Below are positions 43,590 to 52,352 of a stretch of DNA of 64,000 bases, piece by piece; positions within the stretch are counted from its first letter, which is position 1, and each line of letters opens with the position of its first letter. The notes beneath the pieces were generated by a model. The model was not told the origin of the DNA and did no database searches. It saw nothing but the letters and a program-made list of their open reading frames with translations. The stretch covers positions 1 to 64,000 of the forward strand of contig NZ_JACHHG010000014.1 of assembly GCF_014202645.1 (NCBI RefSeq), given 5' to 3'. Made by a program: the position numbers and the translations under genes. The DNA is from Deinobacterium chartae. GTDB lineage: Bacteria; Deinococcota; Deinococci; Deinococcales; Deinococcaceae.

Positions 43590-44378
43590 GTGGCAGGCGT
43601 CGAGCAGCGGCGAGGCCATGGCGGCACGCCGCGCCGCTTCCGCCACCAGGCGGTTGTTTTTCAGCACATCCGCAATCGACGCCTGCACCGAAAAGTCCCG
43701 CTCGACCATTTTGGGCGCTTTCACGCGGGATACCGGGCTCGCCATCTGCCCGGCTCCGATGACCGCCAGGAACTGCTGCATATCCAGGCGGTGGCGCTCA
43801 GCGAAGTGCACCGCCTCGGCCAGGCCGGTTACCGTAGTAATCAGAAACAGGTTCACCGCGAGCTTCATCAGCAGTGCGGACGGTACCGCGCCGCACACCA
43901 CGGTCTCATGACACATCGGCCCGAGCAACCCGCGCACCGCCTCTACTGCCGCGCTCTCCCCCGCCAACATTCCCACCAGCAGGCCAGCTTCGGCCGGCTT
44001 GCGAGAACCGGATACCGGCGCTTCTACATAGTGTCCCCCTGCTGCGCGCAACTCCGCCTCGAGGCCGCGCGAGTAGTCGGGGGAGGTCGTGCCCATCTGC
44101 ACGATCGTGCGCCCCCGCACCTGCGTGCCAAAAGCGGGAGTGCCGCGGCCCAGCACCGCGTCGGTCGCCTCGCCGTCTTGCAGCATCAGCAAGACCGTTT
44201 GCGCCCGCGCGAATACCTCGCCGGGAGCTGTGGCGACCGTGGCACCCGCAGCACGCAGGGGCTCGCAACGTTCAGGCGAGCGGTTCCAGACGATCAGCGG
44301 CGTTCCTGCACGAATCAGATTCAGCGCCATGGGTTGGCCCATCACGCCCAGACCGATGAAGCCCACGTGTGTATCCAC
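43467..44378 (-). CDS. 3-hydroxyisobutyrate dehydrogenase family protein
   Basis: 303 residues. GTG 44378 is chosen because AGGAGGT lies just upstream and the protein then starts directly at the NAD(P)-binding motif: [20 protein letters not shown] (GxGxxG). Family motifs follow: [40 protein letters not shown] (substrate loop), and [12 protein letters not shown], which carries the catalytic Lys. Members oxidise 3-hydroxyisobutyrate, tartronate semialdehyde or related hydroxy acids in the cytoplasm; the exact substrate is unclear. A fragment of its 3' end is duplicated at 39896-40071. Divergent from a truncated hydrolase. Confidence 0.85.
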   Translation of the reverse strand: MDTHVGFIGLGVMGQPMALNLIRAGTPLIVWNRSPERCEPLRAAGATVATAPGEVFARAQTVLLMLQDGEATDAVLGRGTPAFGTQVRGRTIVQMGTTSPDYSRGLEAELRAAGGHYVEAPVSGSRKPAEAGLLVGMLAGESAAVEAVRGLLGPMCHETVVCGAVPSALLMKLAVNLFLITTVTGLAEAVHFAERHRLDMQQFLAVIGAGQMASPVSRVKAPKMVERDFSVQASIADVLKNNRLVAEAARRAAMASPLLDACHALFAETVSLGFAHEDMAAVIRALEARTGAGTQAGTVLEEG

Positions 44379-44499
44379 CTTGACCTCCTGCCCAATTGCT
44401 CGAGGGAGCTTGGCACTCTTATACCGCGCGCCTGCGCGTAATGCGAGGGCCAAAACAGCCGACGCCTGGCCCCCCGGTCGGGCCACCCCACCCGCTCAC

Positions 44500-45069
44500 T
44501 TCTGCCCGGATCTCCCTGGACAGCGCCTCTGCCGCCGGGTACATGTGATCGGCAGCTCGTTCGGCAGCGTGGGCCTCGCGCTGCCTCATCAGGCAGCGCA
44601 CCGGGTTGAGAGCGTCCTGACCAGCGGTGGGTCCGCAGGCGTCGGCTCCGGGCTGGCATGGCTTTCCCTGGCGAATGCCGGACTGTACCGATTCTTCGTA
44701 CCCGACCGGCTGGCCGAGTTGAGCGCGCAGCAGTTTGGCATTCCCGCAACGTACCGTGCTCGGCTGCATCGCGACCTGGCAGACAGCATCTCTGCGGAAT
44801 TCAATCGACGGGTCACCGGGGCAACGGTGGACCTCACGCTGCCCACGCGGGCTGGCACACCGCTACTGGCACGGGTGGGATCCAAAGAGACCTGGTTCGC
44901 CAAACAGGCGGCGCGCACGCTCGCCCGGCGCCTGCCAAACGCCCAGGCCCTCGAGGTGCCCGGAGCAGGGCACGTGTGGAACCTGCAACACCCCGAACTG
45001 TTCAGCGCGACGGTTCGGGCATGGGTGCGGCGACAACCGCTGTCCGCTCGGCTGCGAAACCTGCGGTGA
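44500..45069 (+). pseudogene. Alpha/beta hydrolase lacking its N-terminal region
   Basis: The frame contains the nucleophile elbow GSSFGS (about 44551) at its very start. The helical cap (LYRFFVPDRLAELSAQQFGI) and the C-terminal core follow: PLLARVGSKETWFAKQAART, with the catalytic His in GAGHVWNLQHPE. In intact alpha/beta hydrolases about 80-100 residues, including the oxyanion-hole strand, precede the elbow. Here the upstream sequence is already the start of the divergent dehydrogenase-like gene. No ribosome site is present near the elbow. I take it as a 5'-truncated pseudogene. Confidence 0.55.
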
Positions 45070-45342
45070 TCGCAGCTTCGGGTGTCAGAGCACGGGAGTT
45101 TGCCTCTTGCAGGAAGCCTGTTGCTGCGTTGTGCCCAGCATCGTCTGCGCCCGTGTCCTGAAAATGGATTACGAGTGGCGCATTCGCTCCGAGGTCGCGG
45201 AGAAATCCGGCGGCGGTCACGGCTGCAAACAGCAGTCCAGGGCAGCGCGGGAAGAAGCCACGCAGCGGCAAGCGCCCTCTTCGTCGTGTTCGGGCCGCCA
45301 GGCCAGCCGATTCGCCGACGATGCGCAGCGCACCCGAGCTTT

Positions 45343-45358
45343 GAATTCCGGAATTCAA
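45343..45358. promoter_or_regulatory. Palindrome TGAATTCCGGAATTCA, copy 4 (candidate parS), 73 bases before parA
   Basis: Exact 16-base core, extended by t/a to 18 bases. It sits between the pseudogene and the parA promoter, the usual place for a centromere-like site. Confidence 0.55.
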
Positions 45359-45387
45359 CCGTTTCGGCCGACCCGAAGAGCAAAATC

Positions 45388-45403
45388 TTACAACTTGTAA
45401 TAT
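45388..45403 (+). promoter_or_regulatory. parA promoter with a small palindromic operator
   Basis: TTACAACTTGTAA (45388-45400) is a 13-base palindrome that overlaps an extended -10-like TGTAATAT (45396-45403). It lies 28 bases before the parA ATG. It is a candidate site for autorepression by the Phd-like N-terminal domains of the ParA fusion. Confidence 0.45.
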
Positions 45404-45430
45404 TTCTAAAAGGGTGTTAGCGTAAGCGCA

Positions 45431-46594
45431 ATGCCCACCAGCCTCAACGTCAACAGCGCAGACTTCCGCACCCGGCTCTCCGAGCTGCTCGGCCAGGTGC
45501 GCGGGGGCGCGGCGGTCACGGTGATGCAGTGGGACCGCGCGATTGCCGCTGCCGTACCGCCCAGCCGCGAACTGCTGGCGCGTGCCAGCGAGCAAGCCAC
45601 CCTCACCGAACTGCGCCAGAACCTGCGCAGCTACCTGAACCGCGCTGCACAGCATACGCTCGTTGTCGTCACCGAGCACGGCCGTCCGACCGCCATCCTC
45701 GGTCCTACCCACCTCGCCCTGCCGCACCACGCATCCCCGATCCTCACCGGAGGTCAGCGCATGCCCCGAGTCGTGACGTTCTACAACCAGGCCGGAGGGG
45801 TCGGCAAGACCAGCCTCAGCCGTGATATCGCCTACCTGCTCTCCCGCCGTGGCTTCCGCACGCTGCTCATCGATCACGATCCGCAGGCCAGCCTCACCAT
45901 GTTCTTGGGCCTGCACCTCACCTCTGAGAGTGCGGATGGGACCGTGCGCGCCGCGGACCTGCCGCTGGCCCACACGGTGTACGCCGCCATCACCGACGAA
46001 GAAGCGGCGCTTCCGCAACCGACGCGCATCAGCGACAGCCTGGACATCATCGGCAGCACCTCGAAGCTCTCGCGTGCCTCTGCCCTGCTCATGAACGAAC
46101 GGGACCTGCTGCTGAACCTGCGCCGCAAACTGCACGCCCGCAGCGACTACGACGTGGTCATCATCGATGCACCGCCCGGTCGCGAGGTGCTGGCGCTCAA
46201 CGCCCTGATCGCCGCCGACGACGTGGTGGTGGTCACCAGCACCAACTCCAAGTCGCTCGACAACCTGCACAACGTCCTCGAGGTGGTTGATAACGCCCGC
46301 AGCGCGGTGCAGGCAGTGGAGCCCGAGCACGACCTGGCCGTGCGGCTGTTCGCGGTCACACAGTTCACCCCCAACCAGCGCCACGACCAGGAAAGCCTCG
46401 AGTACCTGCAGAACTTTTCGCAGGCCGTACCGGTCTCCACGCCGGTGCGCTTCCGCTCGGCGGTGTTCAAGGACGCGCAGCTCTACCATCTGCCGGTTCC
46501 CGCCTACCTGCCGCGCAACCCCGCCGTGCAGGAACTCGAGACGCTCACCGACGAGTTCGTGCAGGCCCTGAACCTGCGGGCGGTGGCGTCGTGA
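45431..46594 (+). CDS. parA: ParA partition ATPase fused to tandem Phd/YefM-like domains
   Basis: 387 residues. Residues 1-45 (LNVNSADFRTRLSELLGQVR, AVTVMQWDRAIAAAVPP) and about 55-97 (TLTELRQNLRSYLNRAAQ, LVVVTEHGRPTAILGP) each resemble the DNA-binding fold of Phd/YefM antitoxins. From Met111 a complete ParA follows: deviant Walker A QAGGVGKTS, Walker A' LLIDHDPQASLTMFLGL, Walker B DYDVVIIDAPPG and VVVVTSTNSKSL. ParA moves plasmid copies apart on the nucleoid together with ParB. Met111 (ATG 45761) has its own ribosome site GGAGGT 6 bases upstream, so a short ParA without the N-terminal domains could also be made. parB overlaps the stop by 4 bases. Confidence 0.88.
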   Translation: MPTSLNVNSADFRTRLSELLGQVRGGAAVTVMQWDRAIAAAVPPSRELLARASEQATLTELRQNLRSYLNRAAQHTLVVVTEHGRPTAILGPTHLALPHHASPILTGGQRMPRVVTFYNQAGGVGKTSLSRDIAYLLSRRGFRTLLIDHDPQASLTMFLGLHLTSESADGTVRAADLPLAHTVYAAITDEEAALPQPTRISDSLDIIGSTSKLSRASALLMNERDLLLNLRRKLHARSDYDVVIIDAPPGREVLALNALIAADDVVVVTSTNSKSLDNLHNVLEVVDNARSAVQAVEPEHDLAVRLFAVTQFTPNQRHDQESLEYLQNFSQAVPVSTPVRFRSAVFKDAQLYHLPVPAYLPRNPAVQELETLTDEFVQALNLRAVAS

Positions 46595-47460
46595 GCCGCC
46601 CGCGCCCCGGCATCACCGCCGCCGCGCGCAGCGCAGCCGACCTTGTCGCCGGCGGCAGCAACCGCGAGGTGGCGCTGAGCGACATCCACGTGCGCGAACA
46701 CTTCAACCCGCGCCAGGACTTCAGCGCGCAGGCCCTGCAGTCGCTGGCCGACAGCATCCGCGAGCACGGCGTGCTGCAGCCGTTGCTGGTCCGTCCGGTG
46801 CAGGGCCGCCTCGAACTCGTTGCCGGCGAACGCCGGCTGCGTGCGGCCCGCCTCGCCGGACTCAGCCGCGTACCGGTGATCGTGCGCGACCTCGACGACC
46901 GCGCTGCGCTGATCGCCGCGTTCCGCGAGAACCTGGACCGCGCCGACCTCAACCCGCTCGAGGAGGTCCGCGCAGTGTGCCTGGCACTGGGCAGCTGGCT
47001 GGGCGTGCCGCAGGAGAACGTACCTGCCCTGATCGGGGAGGTGCGCAATCAGGGTGCCCACCCGCGCGGCGCGGAGGTCCGCGAGGCCTTCGAGCAGCTC
47101 GGGTTGGGCAGCGTGGAGTCGTGGTGGGCCAACAAACGGCCGCTGCTGACCCTGCCGGACGACCTGGCCCAGCTGGTACGAGAACGCCGCCTCGAGCCGA
47201 GCAAGGCCGTACTGCTCGCGCGCGTGCGTGACCCGCAGGTACGCGCGCAGCTCACCCGCCGCGCCCTCGAGGACGCGGTGAGCAAGGCCGAACTGCGCGC
47301 CCTGATCGCCCGGCAGCGCAGCGAGGCTGCGAGCCCGCCCGCGGTGTCCCTCGAGGAGACGCGGCGGCTGCTGAGCGCGGCCCGCTTGAAGCGCCTGCCG
47401 ACCGAGCGGCAGCTCCGGGTGCAGGAATTGCTGCGCGAACTGCGCGAACTGCTCGGGTAA
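46591..47460 (+). CDS. parB: ParB partition protein
   Basis: 289 residues from GTG 46591, overlapping the parA stop (GTGA). The N-terminal ParB/Srx CTPase domain has VREHFNPRQDFSAQALQSLA, then QPLLVRPVQGRLELVAGERR and LRAARLAGLSRVPVIVRD, with the nucleotide-binding GERR motif, and FRENLDRADLNPLEEVRAV. A central helix-turn-helix region at about 130-210 (VESWWANKRPLLTLPDDLAQ) recognises parS. The C-terminal helical domain (RLPTERQLRVQELLRELREL) dimerises. It should bind the plasmid's parS sites, for which the TGAATTCCGGAATTCA palindromes are the best candidates here. Confidence 0.92.
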   Translation: MSRPRPGITAAARSAADLVAGGSNREVALSDIHVREHFNPRQDFSAQALQSLADSIREHGVLQPLLVRPVQGRLELVAGERRLRAARLAGLSRVPVIVRDLDDRAALIAAFRENLDRADLNPLEEVRAVCLALGSWLGVPQENVPALIGEVRNQGAHPRGAEVREAFEQLGLGSVESWWANKRPLLTLPDDLAQLVRERRLEPSKAVLLARVRDPQVRAQLTRRALEDAVSKAELRALIARQRSEAASPPAVSLEETRRLLSAARLKRLPTERQLRVQELLRELRELLG

Positions 47461-48021
47461 TGCGTCGCGGGCAGCGTGCCTGGCGTTCCCGACATTCTGG
47501 GATGCAGGGTGGGGGCTGCCATGCCCCCTGTTTTGAGCAGCATGAGCCCGCTCACCTCTGGTGACCTGCGCTGACCCGGAAAACCCGGGCTGAACCTGTT
47601 GCAACGGCACTGCGTCCTCGAGGCGTTGACCGTATGCGGGCGGCAGTTCTTGGGGAAACAGCCCGGCTCATCCGGTCCGCATGCTCTGGCCATCTGCCCG
47701 GGCGCTCGGCTGTAAACGCCTCCTGGCCCTGCAGGGTGCAGACCCGCATGATGTCATGCCCCTGGGGGATGTCAGCGGGGGAGGTACCTTGGGGACGAGG
47801 TACCTTCGTTTGCACCGGCGGCTCGCATGACCGCCCGGAGGGGGGAGAGCCCGCCGCCTGGACGGTCTTTTATTTCAGGCTGCGCAAACGGACGGGCCCG
47901 GGGCTTCCTACGGCAGGGCATCGTTGCAGGGCAGGAGCGCCATGACCAGGAAAGCCACGTCCTCCTCGAGGGGCAGGTTGCCCTGGGTGACCGAACTGAG
48001 CCGGCTGAATTCCGGAATTTC
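47461..48021. other. Intergenic region between parB and the origin
   Basis: About 560 bases. It contains two nearby copies of gaggtacctt (about 47782 and 47799) and no convincing gene on either strand. Confidence 0.4.
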
Positions 48022-48022
48022 A
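48006..48022. promoter_or_regulatory. Variant palindrome TGAATTCCGGAATTTCA, copy 5
   Basis: Same core as copies 1-4 but with one extra T in the right arm. It lies at the left edge of the origin region. Confidence 0.4.
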
Positions 48023-48948
48023 GTCAAATACATATTTATAACTGTGATTTATGTTCATATAAAAACAAGTGGGCTCTGTCCTGTGCTCCTCCGGGCAGCA
48101 GCACCCCGCAGCCGCCGTTGATCGCCCAACCCTGCGGTTTGATGTAGGTGTATGTAGTTGTATTGATATAGATGATGAATAACATCATCAAGCGGGCGGG
48201 GTGATCGCGATAAACACGACGTTTTTCGCGAAAACGCCCCGAGTGGTACGTGCTTTTCCCCCGAGTAGTACGCTATTTCTCCCCAAGTAGTACGTGCTTT
48301 TCCCCCGAGTAGTACGCTAGTCATCTGCAAAAACGCCCCAAGAAGTTCGTGCTTCGTTCGCGAAAACGCCCCGAGTAGTACGTGTTTTCCCCCCGAGTAG
48401 TACGCTAGGTGGTGATACGGTTTCCCCCAAGTAGTACGTGGGTGGCCTCCGCTTTCTCCCCGAGTAGTACGCTACGGGTTCGCCGTTTCCCCCAAGTAGT
48501 ACGTGGGTGGCCTCCGCTTTCTCCCCAAGTGGTACGCTAGTCGGGTCAATGGGAAAAACGGCGTCTGTGACGCCATCTTCAAGATTCCCCCCAAGTGGTA
48601 CGTGTCCTGGGCCGGACGAATTCCCCAAGTAGTACGCGCTTACCCCAAGAGGCTGCCGATCACGGGTGCATTCTGAAGTTTTTGGCGTTCCAGACGACCT
48701 TTTCTTCTCGTGTCTCCGGTGGCCGCCGCGCTGCACCGCGCGGCGGCCATTTCGATTCCACTCCAAAAACGGGCCCGCAACCCCCAAAAGCGCCGCTAAG
48801 CGCCCCTCTGTGTCCCTGCGGAACTGTGGACAATTCCCCAAGAGGTACGCGCGCTTCCCCTCCACCAACGAAGAAATTCCCCGAGTAGTACGTTATTGGG
48901 TTATGTTTTCCACAGACGTATAGTGGGGTATTCCCGCAGGAGGACCGC
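48022..48948 (+). other. Replication origin region
   Basis: AT-rich stretches at 48022-48070 and 48130-48180 (candidate unwinding element) precede the iteron array (48237-48893). DnaA-box-like sites are TGTGGACAA at 48825-48833 (minus orientation) and TTTTCCACA at 48906-48914. The initiator gene follows directly. This is the typical order of an iteron-controlled plasmid origin. Confidence 0.75.
48237..48893 (+). repeat. Iteron array, consensus CCCC(A/G)AGTAGTACG(T/C)
   Basis: About 16 copies in the same orientation, 13 close to consensus and three degraded (for example ccccaagaagttcg and ccccaagaggctgc). Spacing is regular in 48237-48650 and sparse after. The A/G position and the final T/C tend to alternate between neighbouring copies. 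Such repeats bind the RepA initiator and set copy number. Confidence 0.85.
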
Positions 48949-50424
48949 TTGGCTCGCCGCACCCAGCAACCCGCCCTCGAAGAGAACCGGCTGAACCTCG
49001 AGCGCTTCGACGAGGCCAACGTCAGCCAGCTCGGCCTGATCAGCATTCAGGAGCGCATCCCCACCGACTTTCACGAGTGGGAGGTGTCGTTCGAGATCGA
49101 AGGCCGCCCCGCCCTGCTGCGTTGCCGCGGCGCCGCCGGACTCGGCGTGCCGCACGGGATCGACGGCGACGTGGCCAGTGCCATCATCGACTTGTACCTC
49201 GAGGCGGGCGCGCCGCCGGACGGTACGGTGCGCACCACCAGCTACCGCCTGCTCAAGCAGGCCGGCTTTCCCAACGCGGGCAAGTACTACCCGATGCTGC
49301 GCGAGAGCCTCGAGCGGTTGCGCGGCAGCACCTACTACGCCTCCGAGGCGTGGCGTGACCACTCGCGCCGCCGCTGGATGACCGTCACCTTCAACTACCT
49401 CGAGGGCCTGGGGTACGTGGAAGACGACGCGGACCCCGGCAGTTTCTCGCGCGGTACCGAGCTGCAGCTCAAGCTCGCCCAGCCGATCGTGAACTCGATC
49501 CGCGCCCGGTATGTCAAACCGCTCGACCGCGCGTTTCTCAATTCGCTGGAGCGCCCGCTGACCCGCGCCCTCTACCGCCTGCTCGACGCGCGCCGTTACG
49601 GACCCGACGCCCCCGACGGCGAACCGCAGATGGAGTTCACGGTGGCGCTGCTGGTGTGGGCCGACGCCTGCAAGGTCACCGACAAACGCCCGGACAAGAT
49701 CCGCCGCACGCTCGCCGGCGCTCACGAAGAACTGCTCGCGCGCGGTTACCTGCGCGAGGTGGCGTACATGGGCCGCGGCAAGAAACAGGTGATCCGCTAC
49801 GTGTTCTCTCCGAGCGTACCGATTCCTCCCGAGGCGGCGCGCACCGACGAGACGCCGCACGAGCCCGTTTCCCCGGTGGTAGACGCCTCGGCGCTCAGTC
49901 CGGCCACCGCGCGTCTGCGCGAGCAGGGCGTGAGCCTCGCCATGGCTCGCCGCCTGGTCGCCGAGTTCGGCGAGCAGCACGTGCTTGAACGCATCGCCAA
50001 ATTTCACGCGATCCTCGCCTCGGGAGTGCAGCCCCGGCGGCCCAGCGCGCTGCTGATCGACGTGGTGCGCGACGATGGCAGCAAATACGTGGATCCCGAA
50101 GGCTACACTCCCAGGCCGCCCGCCGAAAAACGCGAGGAACGTCCTGCGACCACCGACGACGAGCGCGCGGCTGCCGAGGCATTCCACGAGCGGCTGCGCA
50201 GCCTTCCCCGTGATCAGCAGGTGCGCGAGATCCTGATGACCGTGCGTTTTTTGCTGCAGTCCTACCTGACCCAGCGGCACCTCGAGCGCCTCGAGGCGCT
50301 GCTGCTTGCAGGCGCACAGGAACCGTTGGAGCTGCACAGCGAGCTGTCGCGTGCCATCGCCGAGCGCCGCGTAAAGGCGTACGCCGAGGGTCTGATGGGC
50401 TGGCTGGAGACGGCTCAGCCCTGA
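48949..50424 (+). CDS. repA: Replication initiator protein A (RepA)
   Basis: 491 residues. TTG 48949 is the start: the ribosome site AGGAGG ends 5 bases before it, and the protein begins ARRTQQPALEENRLNLERFD. Two winged-helix segments are visible, at about 75-130 (TTSYRLLKQAGFPNAGKYYP, MLRESLERLRGSTYYAS) and about 185-280 (LDRAFLNSLERPLTRALYRL, RRTLAGAHEELLARGYLREV), as in initiators of Deinococcus/Thermus plasmids. The C-terminal part is helical, with a Pro/Glu-rich linker around 390-410. It should bind the iteron array that ends about 55 bases upstream and open the origin. Confidence 0.85.
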   Translation: MARRTQQPALEENRLNLERFDEANVSQLGLISIQERIPTDFHEWEVSFEIEGRPALLRCRGAAGLGVPHGIDGDVASAIIDLYLEAGAPPDGTVRTTSYRLLKQAGFPNAGKYYPMLRESLERLRGSTYYASEAWRDHSRRRWMTVTFNYLEGLGYVEDDADPGSFSRGTELQLKLAQPIVNSIRARYVKPLDRAFLNSLERPLTRALYRLLDARRYGPDAPDGEPQMEFTVALLVWADACKVTDKRPDKIRRTLAGAHEELLARGYLREVAYMGRGKKQVIRYVFSPSVPIPPEAARTDETPHEPVSPVVDASALSPATARLREQGVSLAMARRLVAEFGEQHVLERIAKFHAILASGVQPRRPSALLIDVVRDDGSKYVDPEGYTPRPPAEKREERPATTDDERAAAEAFHERLRSLPRDQQVREILMTVRFLLQSYLTQRHLERLEALLLAGAQEPLELHSELSRAIAERRVKAYAEGLMGWLETAQP

Positions 50425-50638
50425 GCAGGGGCCTCGAGGGCAGGGGCATGGGGTTCAAGGTGCCCTGCGATGCCCCAGCGTTAACCGTGCAGCCTGCGGG
50501 CAGGCGCGCAAGGCGTGGCCCGGGTGTGGGCCAGGAGAACCTCTGCCCGCCGCGTTCCCGCTTGCCTGTGGAATAGGAAAAGTTGTAAAAGTATGATCGG
50601 TTCAACTCGTATAACCCTTCATGTTTCTGGAGGAATGT

Positions 50639-50866
50639 ATGCAAGCCCCCCAAGGAAAATTGGCCAGCACGGTCCGTGTCGGTGAGAAAGGTCAGATCGT
50701 CATTCCCAAGGACATGCGCGACCTGTTTAACATCCGGCCTGGAGACACGCTGCTGCTGCTCGCCGATGAACAGCGGGGCATCGCGATCGTTCGGCACGAG
50801 CTCTTTACCGAGTTCACCCGCAGCGTCTTGCAACAGACAAAAACGCCTGACGAGCCGGACGAGTGA
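50639..50866 (+). CDS. AbrB/MazE-type DNA-binding protein
   Basis: 75 residues. ATG 50639 has the ribosome site GGAGGA; ATG 50621 is an upstream alternative that would be almost leaderless behind TATAAC (50610-50615). The swapped-hairpin AbrB domain is STVRVGEKGQIVIPKDMRDL then FNIRPGDTLLLLADEQRGIA. Such proteins are transition-state regulators or antitoxins. No toxin gene follows; the next gene is a hydrolase 60 bases downstream. It is either a stand-alone regulator or an orphan antitoxin contributing to plasmid maintenance. Confidence 0.8.
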   Translation: MQAPQGKLASTVRVGEKGQIVIPKDMRDLFNIRPGDTLLLLADEQRGIAIVRHELFTEFTRSVLQQTKTPDEPDE

Positions 50867-50926
50867 CCGTGCCCCGCCTTATGCGCAGCGTGGACGAACG
50901 GTAAAACGTACAAAGGAGACAAGCGT

Positions 50927-52000
50927 ATGGTGCTCGGGATCTTGGGAGGCCTGCTGGGAACCGTGGCGTTCGCCGCCGCCGGATACAGTTTCAGGAACAC
51001 GGCGTACTTCGGCCGCGATATGGCGGCCGTGCGGCGCGCAGGCTTTGTGGAAAAACAGCTGACGGTGAACGGCAGCGTGCTGAACTATGCGGAAGGACCA
51101 AACAACGGCCCTCCGTTGCTGCTGATCCACGGGCAAAGCGGTGACTGGAAGCACTACGCCAGGGTCCTGCCCGGCTTGGCCCGCAGCTACCGGGTGCTCG
51201 CTGTGGACTGTTACGGCCACGGCGGCTCTGCCTGGGTTCCAGGGAAGTACAGTGTGGCCGCCATGGGTGCGGATCTGGCGCGTTTCATGCGCGAAGTGAT
51301 GGCCCGGCCTGCGCTGGTGTCCGGGCATTCCTCGGGCGGTCTGCTGGCCGCGTGGTTGGCCGCGAATGCCCCGGACACGGTGCGGGGCGTGATCTTGGAA
51401 GATCCGCCGCTGTTTACCACGCTGTTGCCACGTGCGCAGAAAACCTGGAATTACGTGGACTTGGCCACCACGTCGCATAACTTCCTGGCGAGTGGCGAGA
51501 AAGACTTTGTTAGCTACTGCGTGGCGCATGGCCGACTGTTCGCGCTGTTCCGGGACCTGCAGCCGCTGCTGCTCAGGCACGTGCGCGAACAGCGCGCCAA
51601 GTACCCTGACAGGCCGGTACGGGTCTTTTACATGCCCCCGGCGATGAACGAGTTGCTGCGCGGGCTTCATCGCTACGACCCGCGCTTCGGGCAGGCGTTT
51701 TACGACGGTTCTTGGGACGCCGGTAGCGATCACGCCGAGATTCTGGTGCGCATCGGCGTGCCGACCGTGCTGGTCCACGCCCGCTGGAGCTACGACGACA
51801 GCGGCATCCTGATGGCCGCTATGGACGACCGGGACGCTGAGCGGGCCCGTTCGCTCATCCAAGATGTCGAGTTCGTTCGGGTCAACTCGGGGCACGGCTT
51901 TCACTTCGAGCAACCCAGAGCTTTCCTGCGAGTCATGAAGAGCGTTCAGGAGCGTTTGCAGGCGGAGCGAACGAATGTCCAGGGTGCTTTTGGGGCCTGA
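50927..52000 (+). CDS. Alpha/beta hydrolase with N-terminal membrane segment
   Basis: 357 residues from ATG 50927 (AAAGGAG upstream). Residues 1-20 (MVLGILGGLLGTVAFAAAGY) form a hydrophobic anchor or signal. The hydrolase core has oxyanion loop LLLIHGQSGDWKHYARVLPG, nucleophile elbow SGHSSGGLLAAW with catalytic Ser, and the catalytic His in VNSGHGFHFEQPRAFL; the acid is probably in HARWSYDDSG. A helical cap occupies about 180-260. The substrate cannot be told. It may be co-transcribed with the AbrB-type gene 60 bases upstream. Confidence 0.82.
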   Translation: MVLGILGGLLGTVAFAAAGYSFRNTAYFGRDMAAVRRAGFVEKQLTVNGSVLNYAEGPNNGPPLLLIHGQSGDWKHYARVLPGLARSYRVLAVDCYGHGGSAWVPGKYSVAAMGADLARFMREVMARPALVSGHSSGGLLAAWLAANAPDTVRGVILEDPPLFTTLLPRAQKTWNYVDLATTSHNFLASGEKDFVSYCVAHGRLFALFRDLQPLLLRHVREQRAKYPDRPVRVFYMPPAMNELLRGLHRYDPRFGQAFYDGSWDAGSDHAEILVRIGVPTVLVHARWSYDDSGILMAAMDDRDAERARSLIQDVEFVRVNSGHGFHFEQPRAFLRVMKSVQERLQAERTNVQGAFGA

Positions 52001-52306
52001 GTCGGCCTTTGGCATGTGAACACGGCTGAACGTCGCTCAGCGCTTGCTCGGATGCTCCTAGAAGACGAGAGCAGGCTGGAATGCCTGAGGGGGTTGGTGA
52101 TGCCCCACCGGAAGCACCGAACGTTTTGCCAGTGAAACCGGCTTCCCTTGAAGCGAGTACCGTCGGGCTGTCCGGCATACCGGATGATCCGGAGCTCGCT
52201 GGATTTTGTGGCCAAGGAAACCCAGCGGCCTATGCGCGGATCCAGGATATCCTGACCGTTTTTGTGCCACCGTCTGGCCGAGCGTGAGCGTGCGAATACC
52301 GGACGA
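52001..52306. other. Intergenic region, no gene seen
   Basis: About 300 bases. It contains a short near-palindrome (tccggcataccggatgatccgga, about 52170-52192) and no supported ORF. Confidence 0.4.
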
Positions 52307-52335
52307 GCCCGCGCCTCGGGTTCAGGGGCGCGGGC
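52307..52335 (-). terminator. Hairpin at the end of the rhamnose transport operon
   Basis: 9-bp stem gcccgcgcc / ggcgcgggc with an 11-base loop, 17 bases past the rhaS stop on the minus strand. It has a weak T tract. Confidence 0.45.
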
Positions 52336-52352
52336 AGTCTTGAGGCCAGGGG

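Noticed and set aside
43422-44441. Plus-strand open frame of 339 codons
   Set aside because: Antisense shadow of the dehydrogenase-like gene, whose NAD-binding and catalytic motifs are clear.
48317-48868. Minus-strand open frame of 183 codons over the iterons, with repeated peptide motifs such as YYLG
   Set aside because: Its repetitive peptide is a by-product of the tandem iterons; there is no ribosome site and the region is a recognisable origin.
48237-48893. Direct repeats that could suggest a CRISPR array
   Set aside because: Repeat units are about 14 bases with variable, partly repeated spacers, next to RepA; no cas genes.
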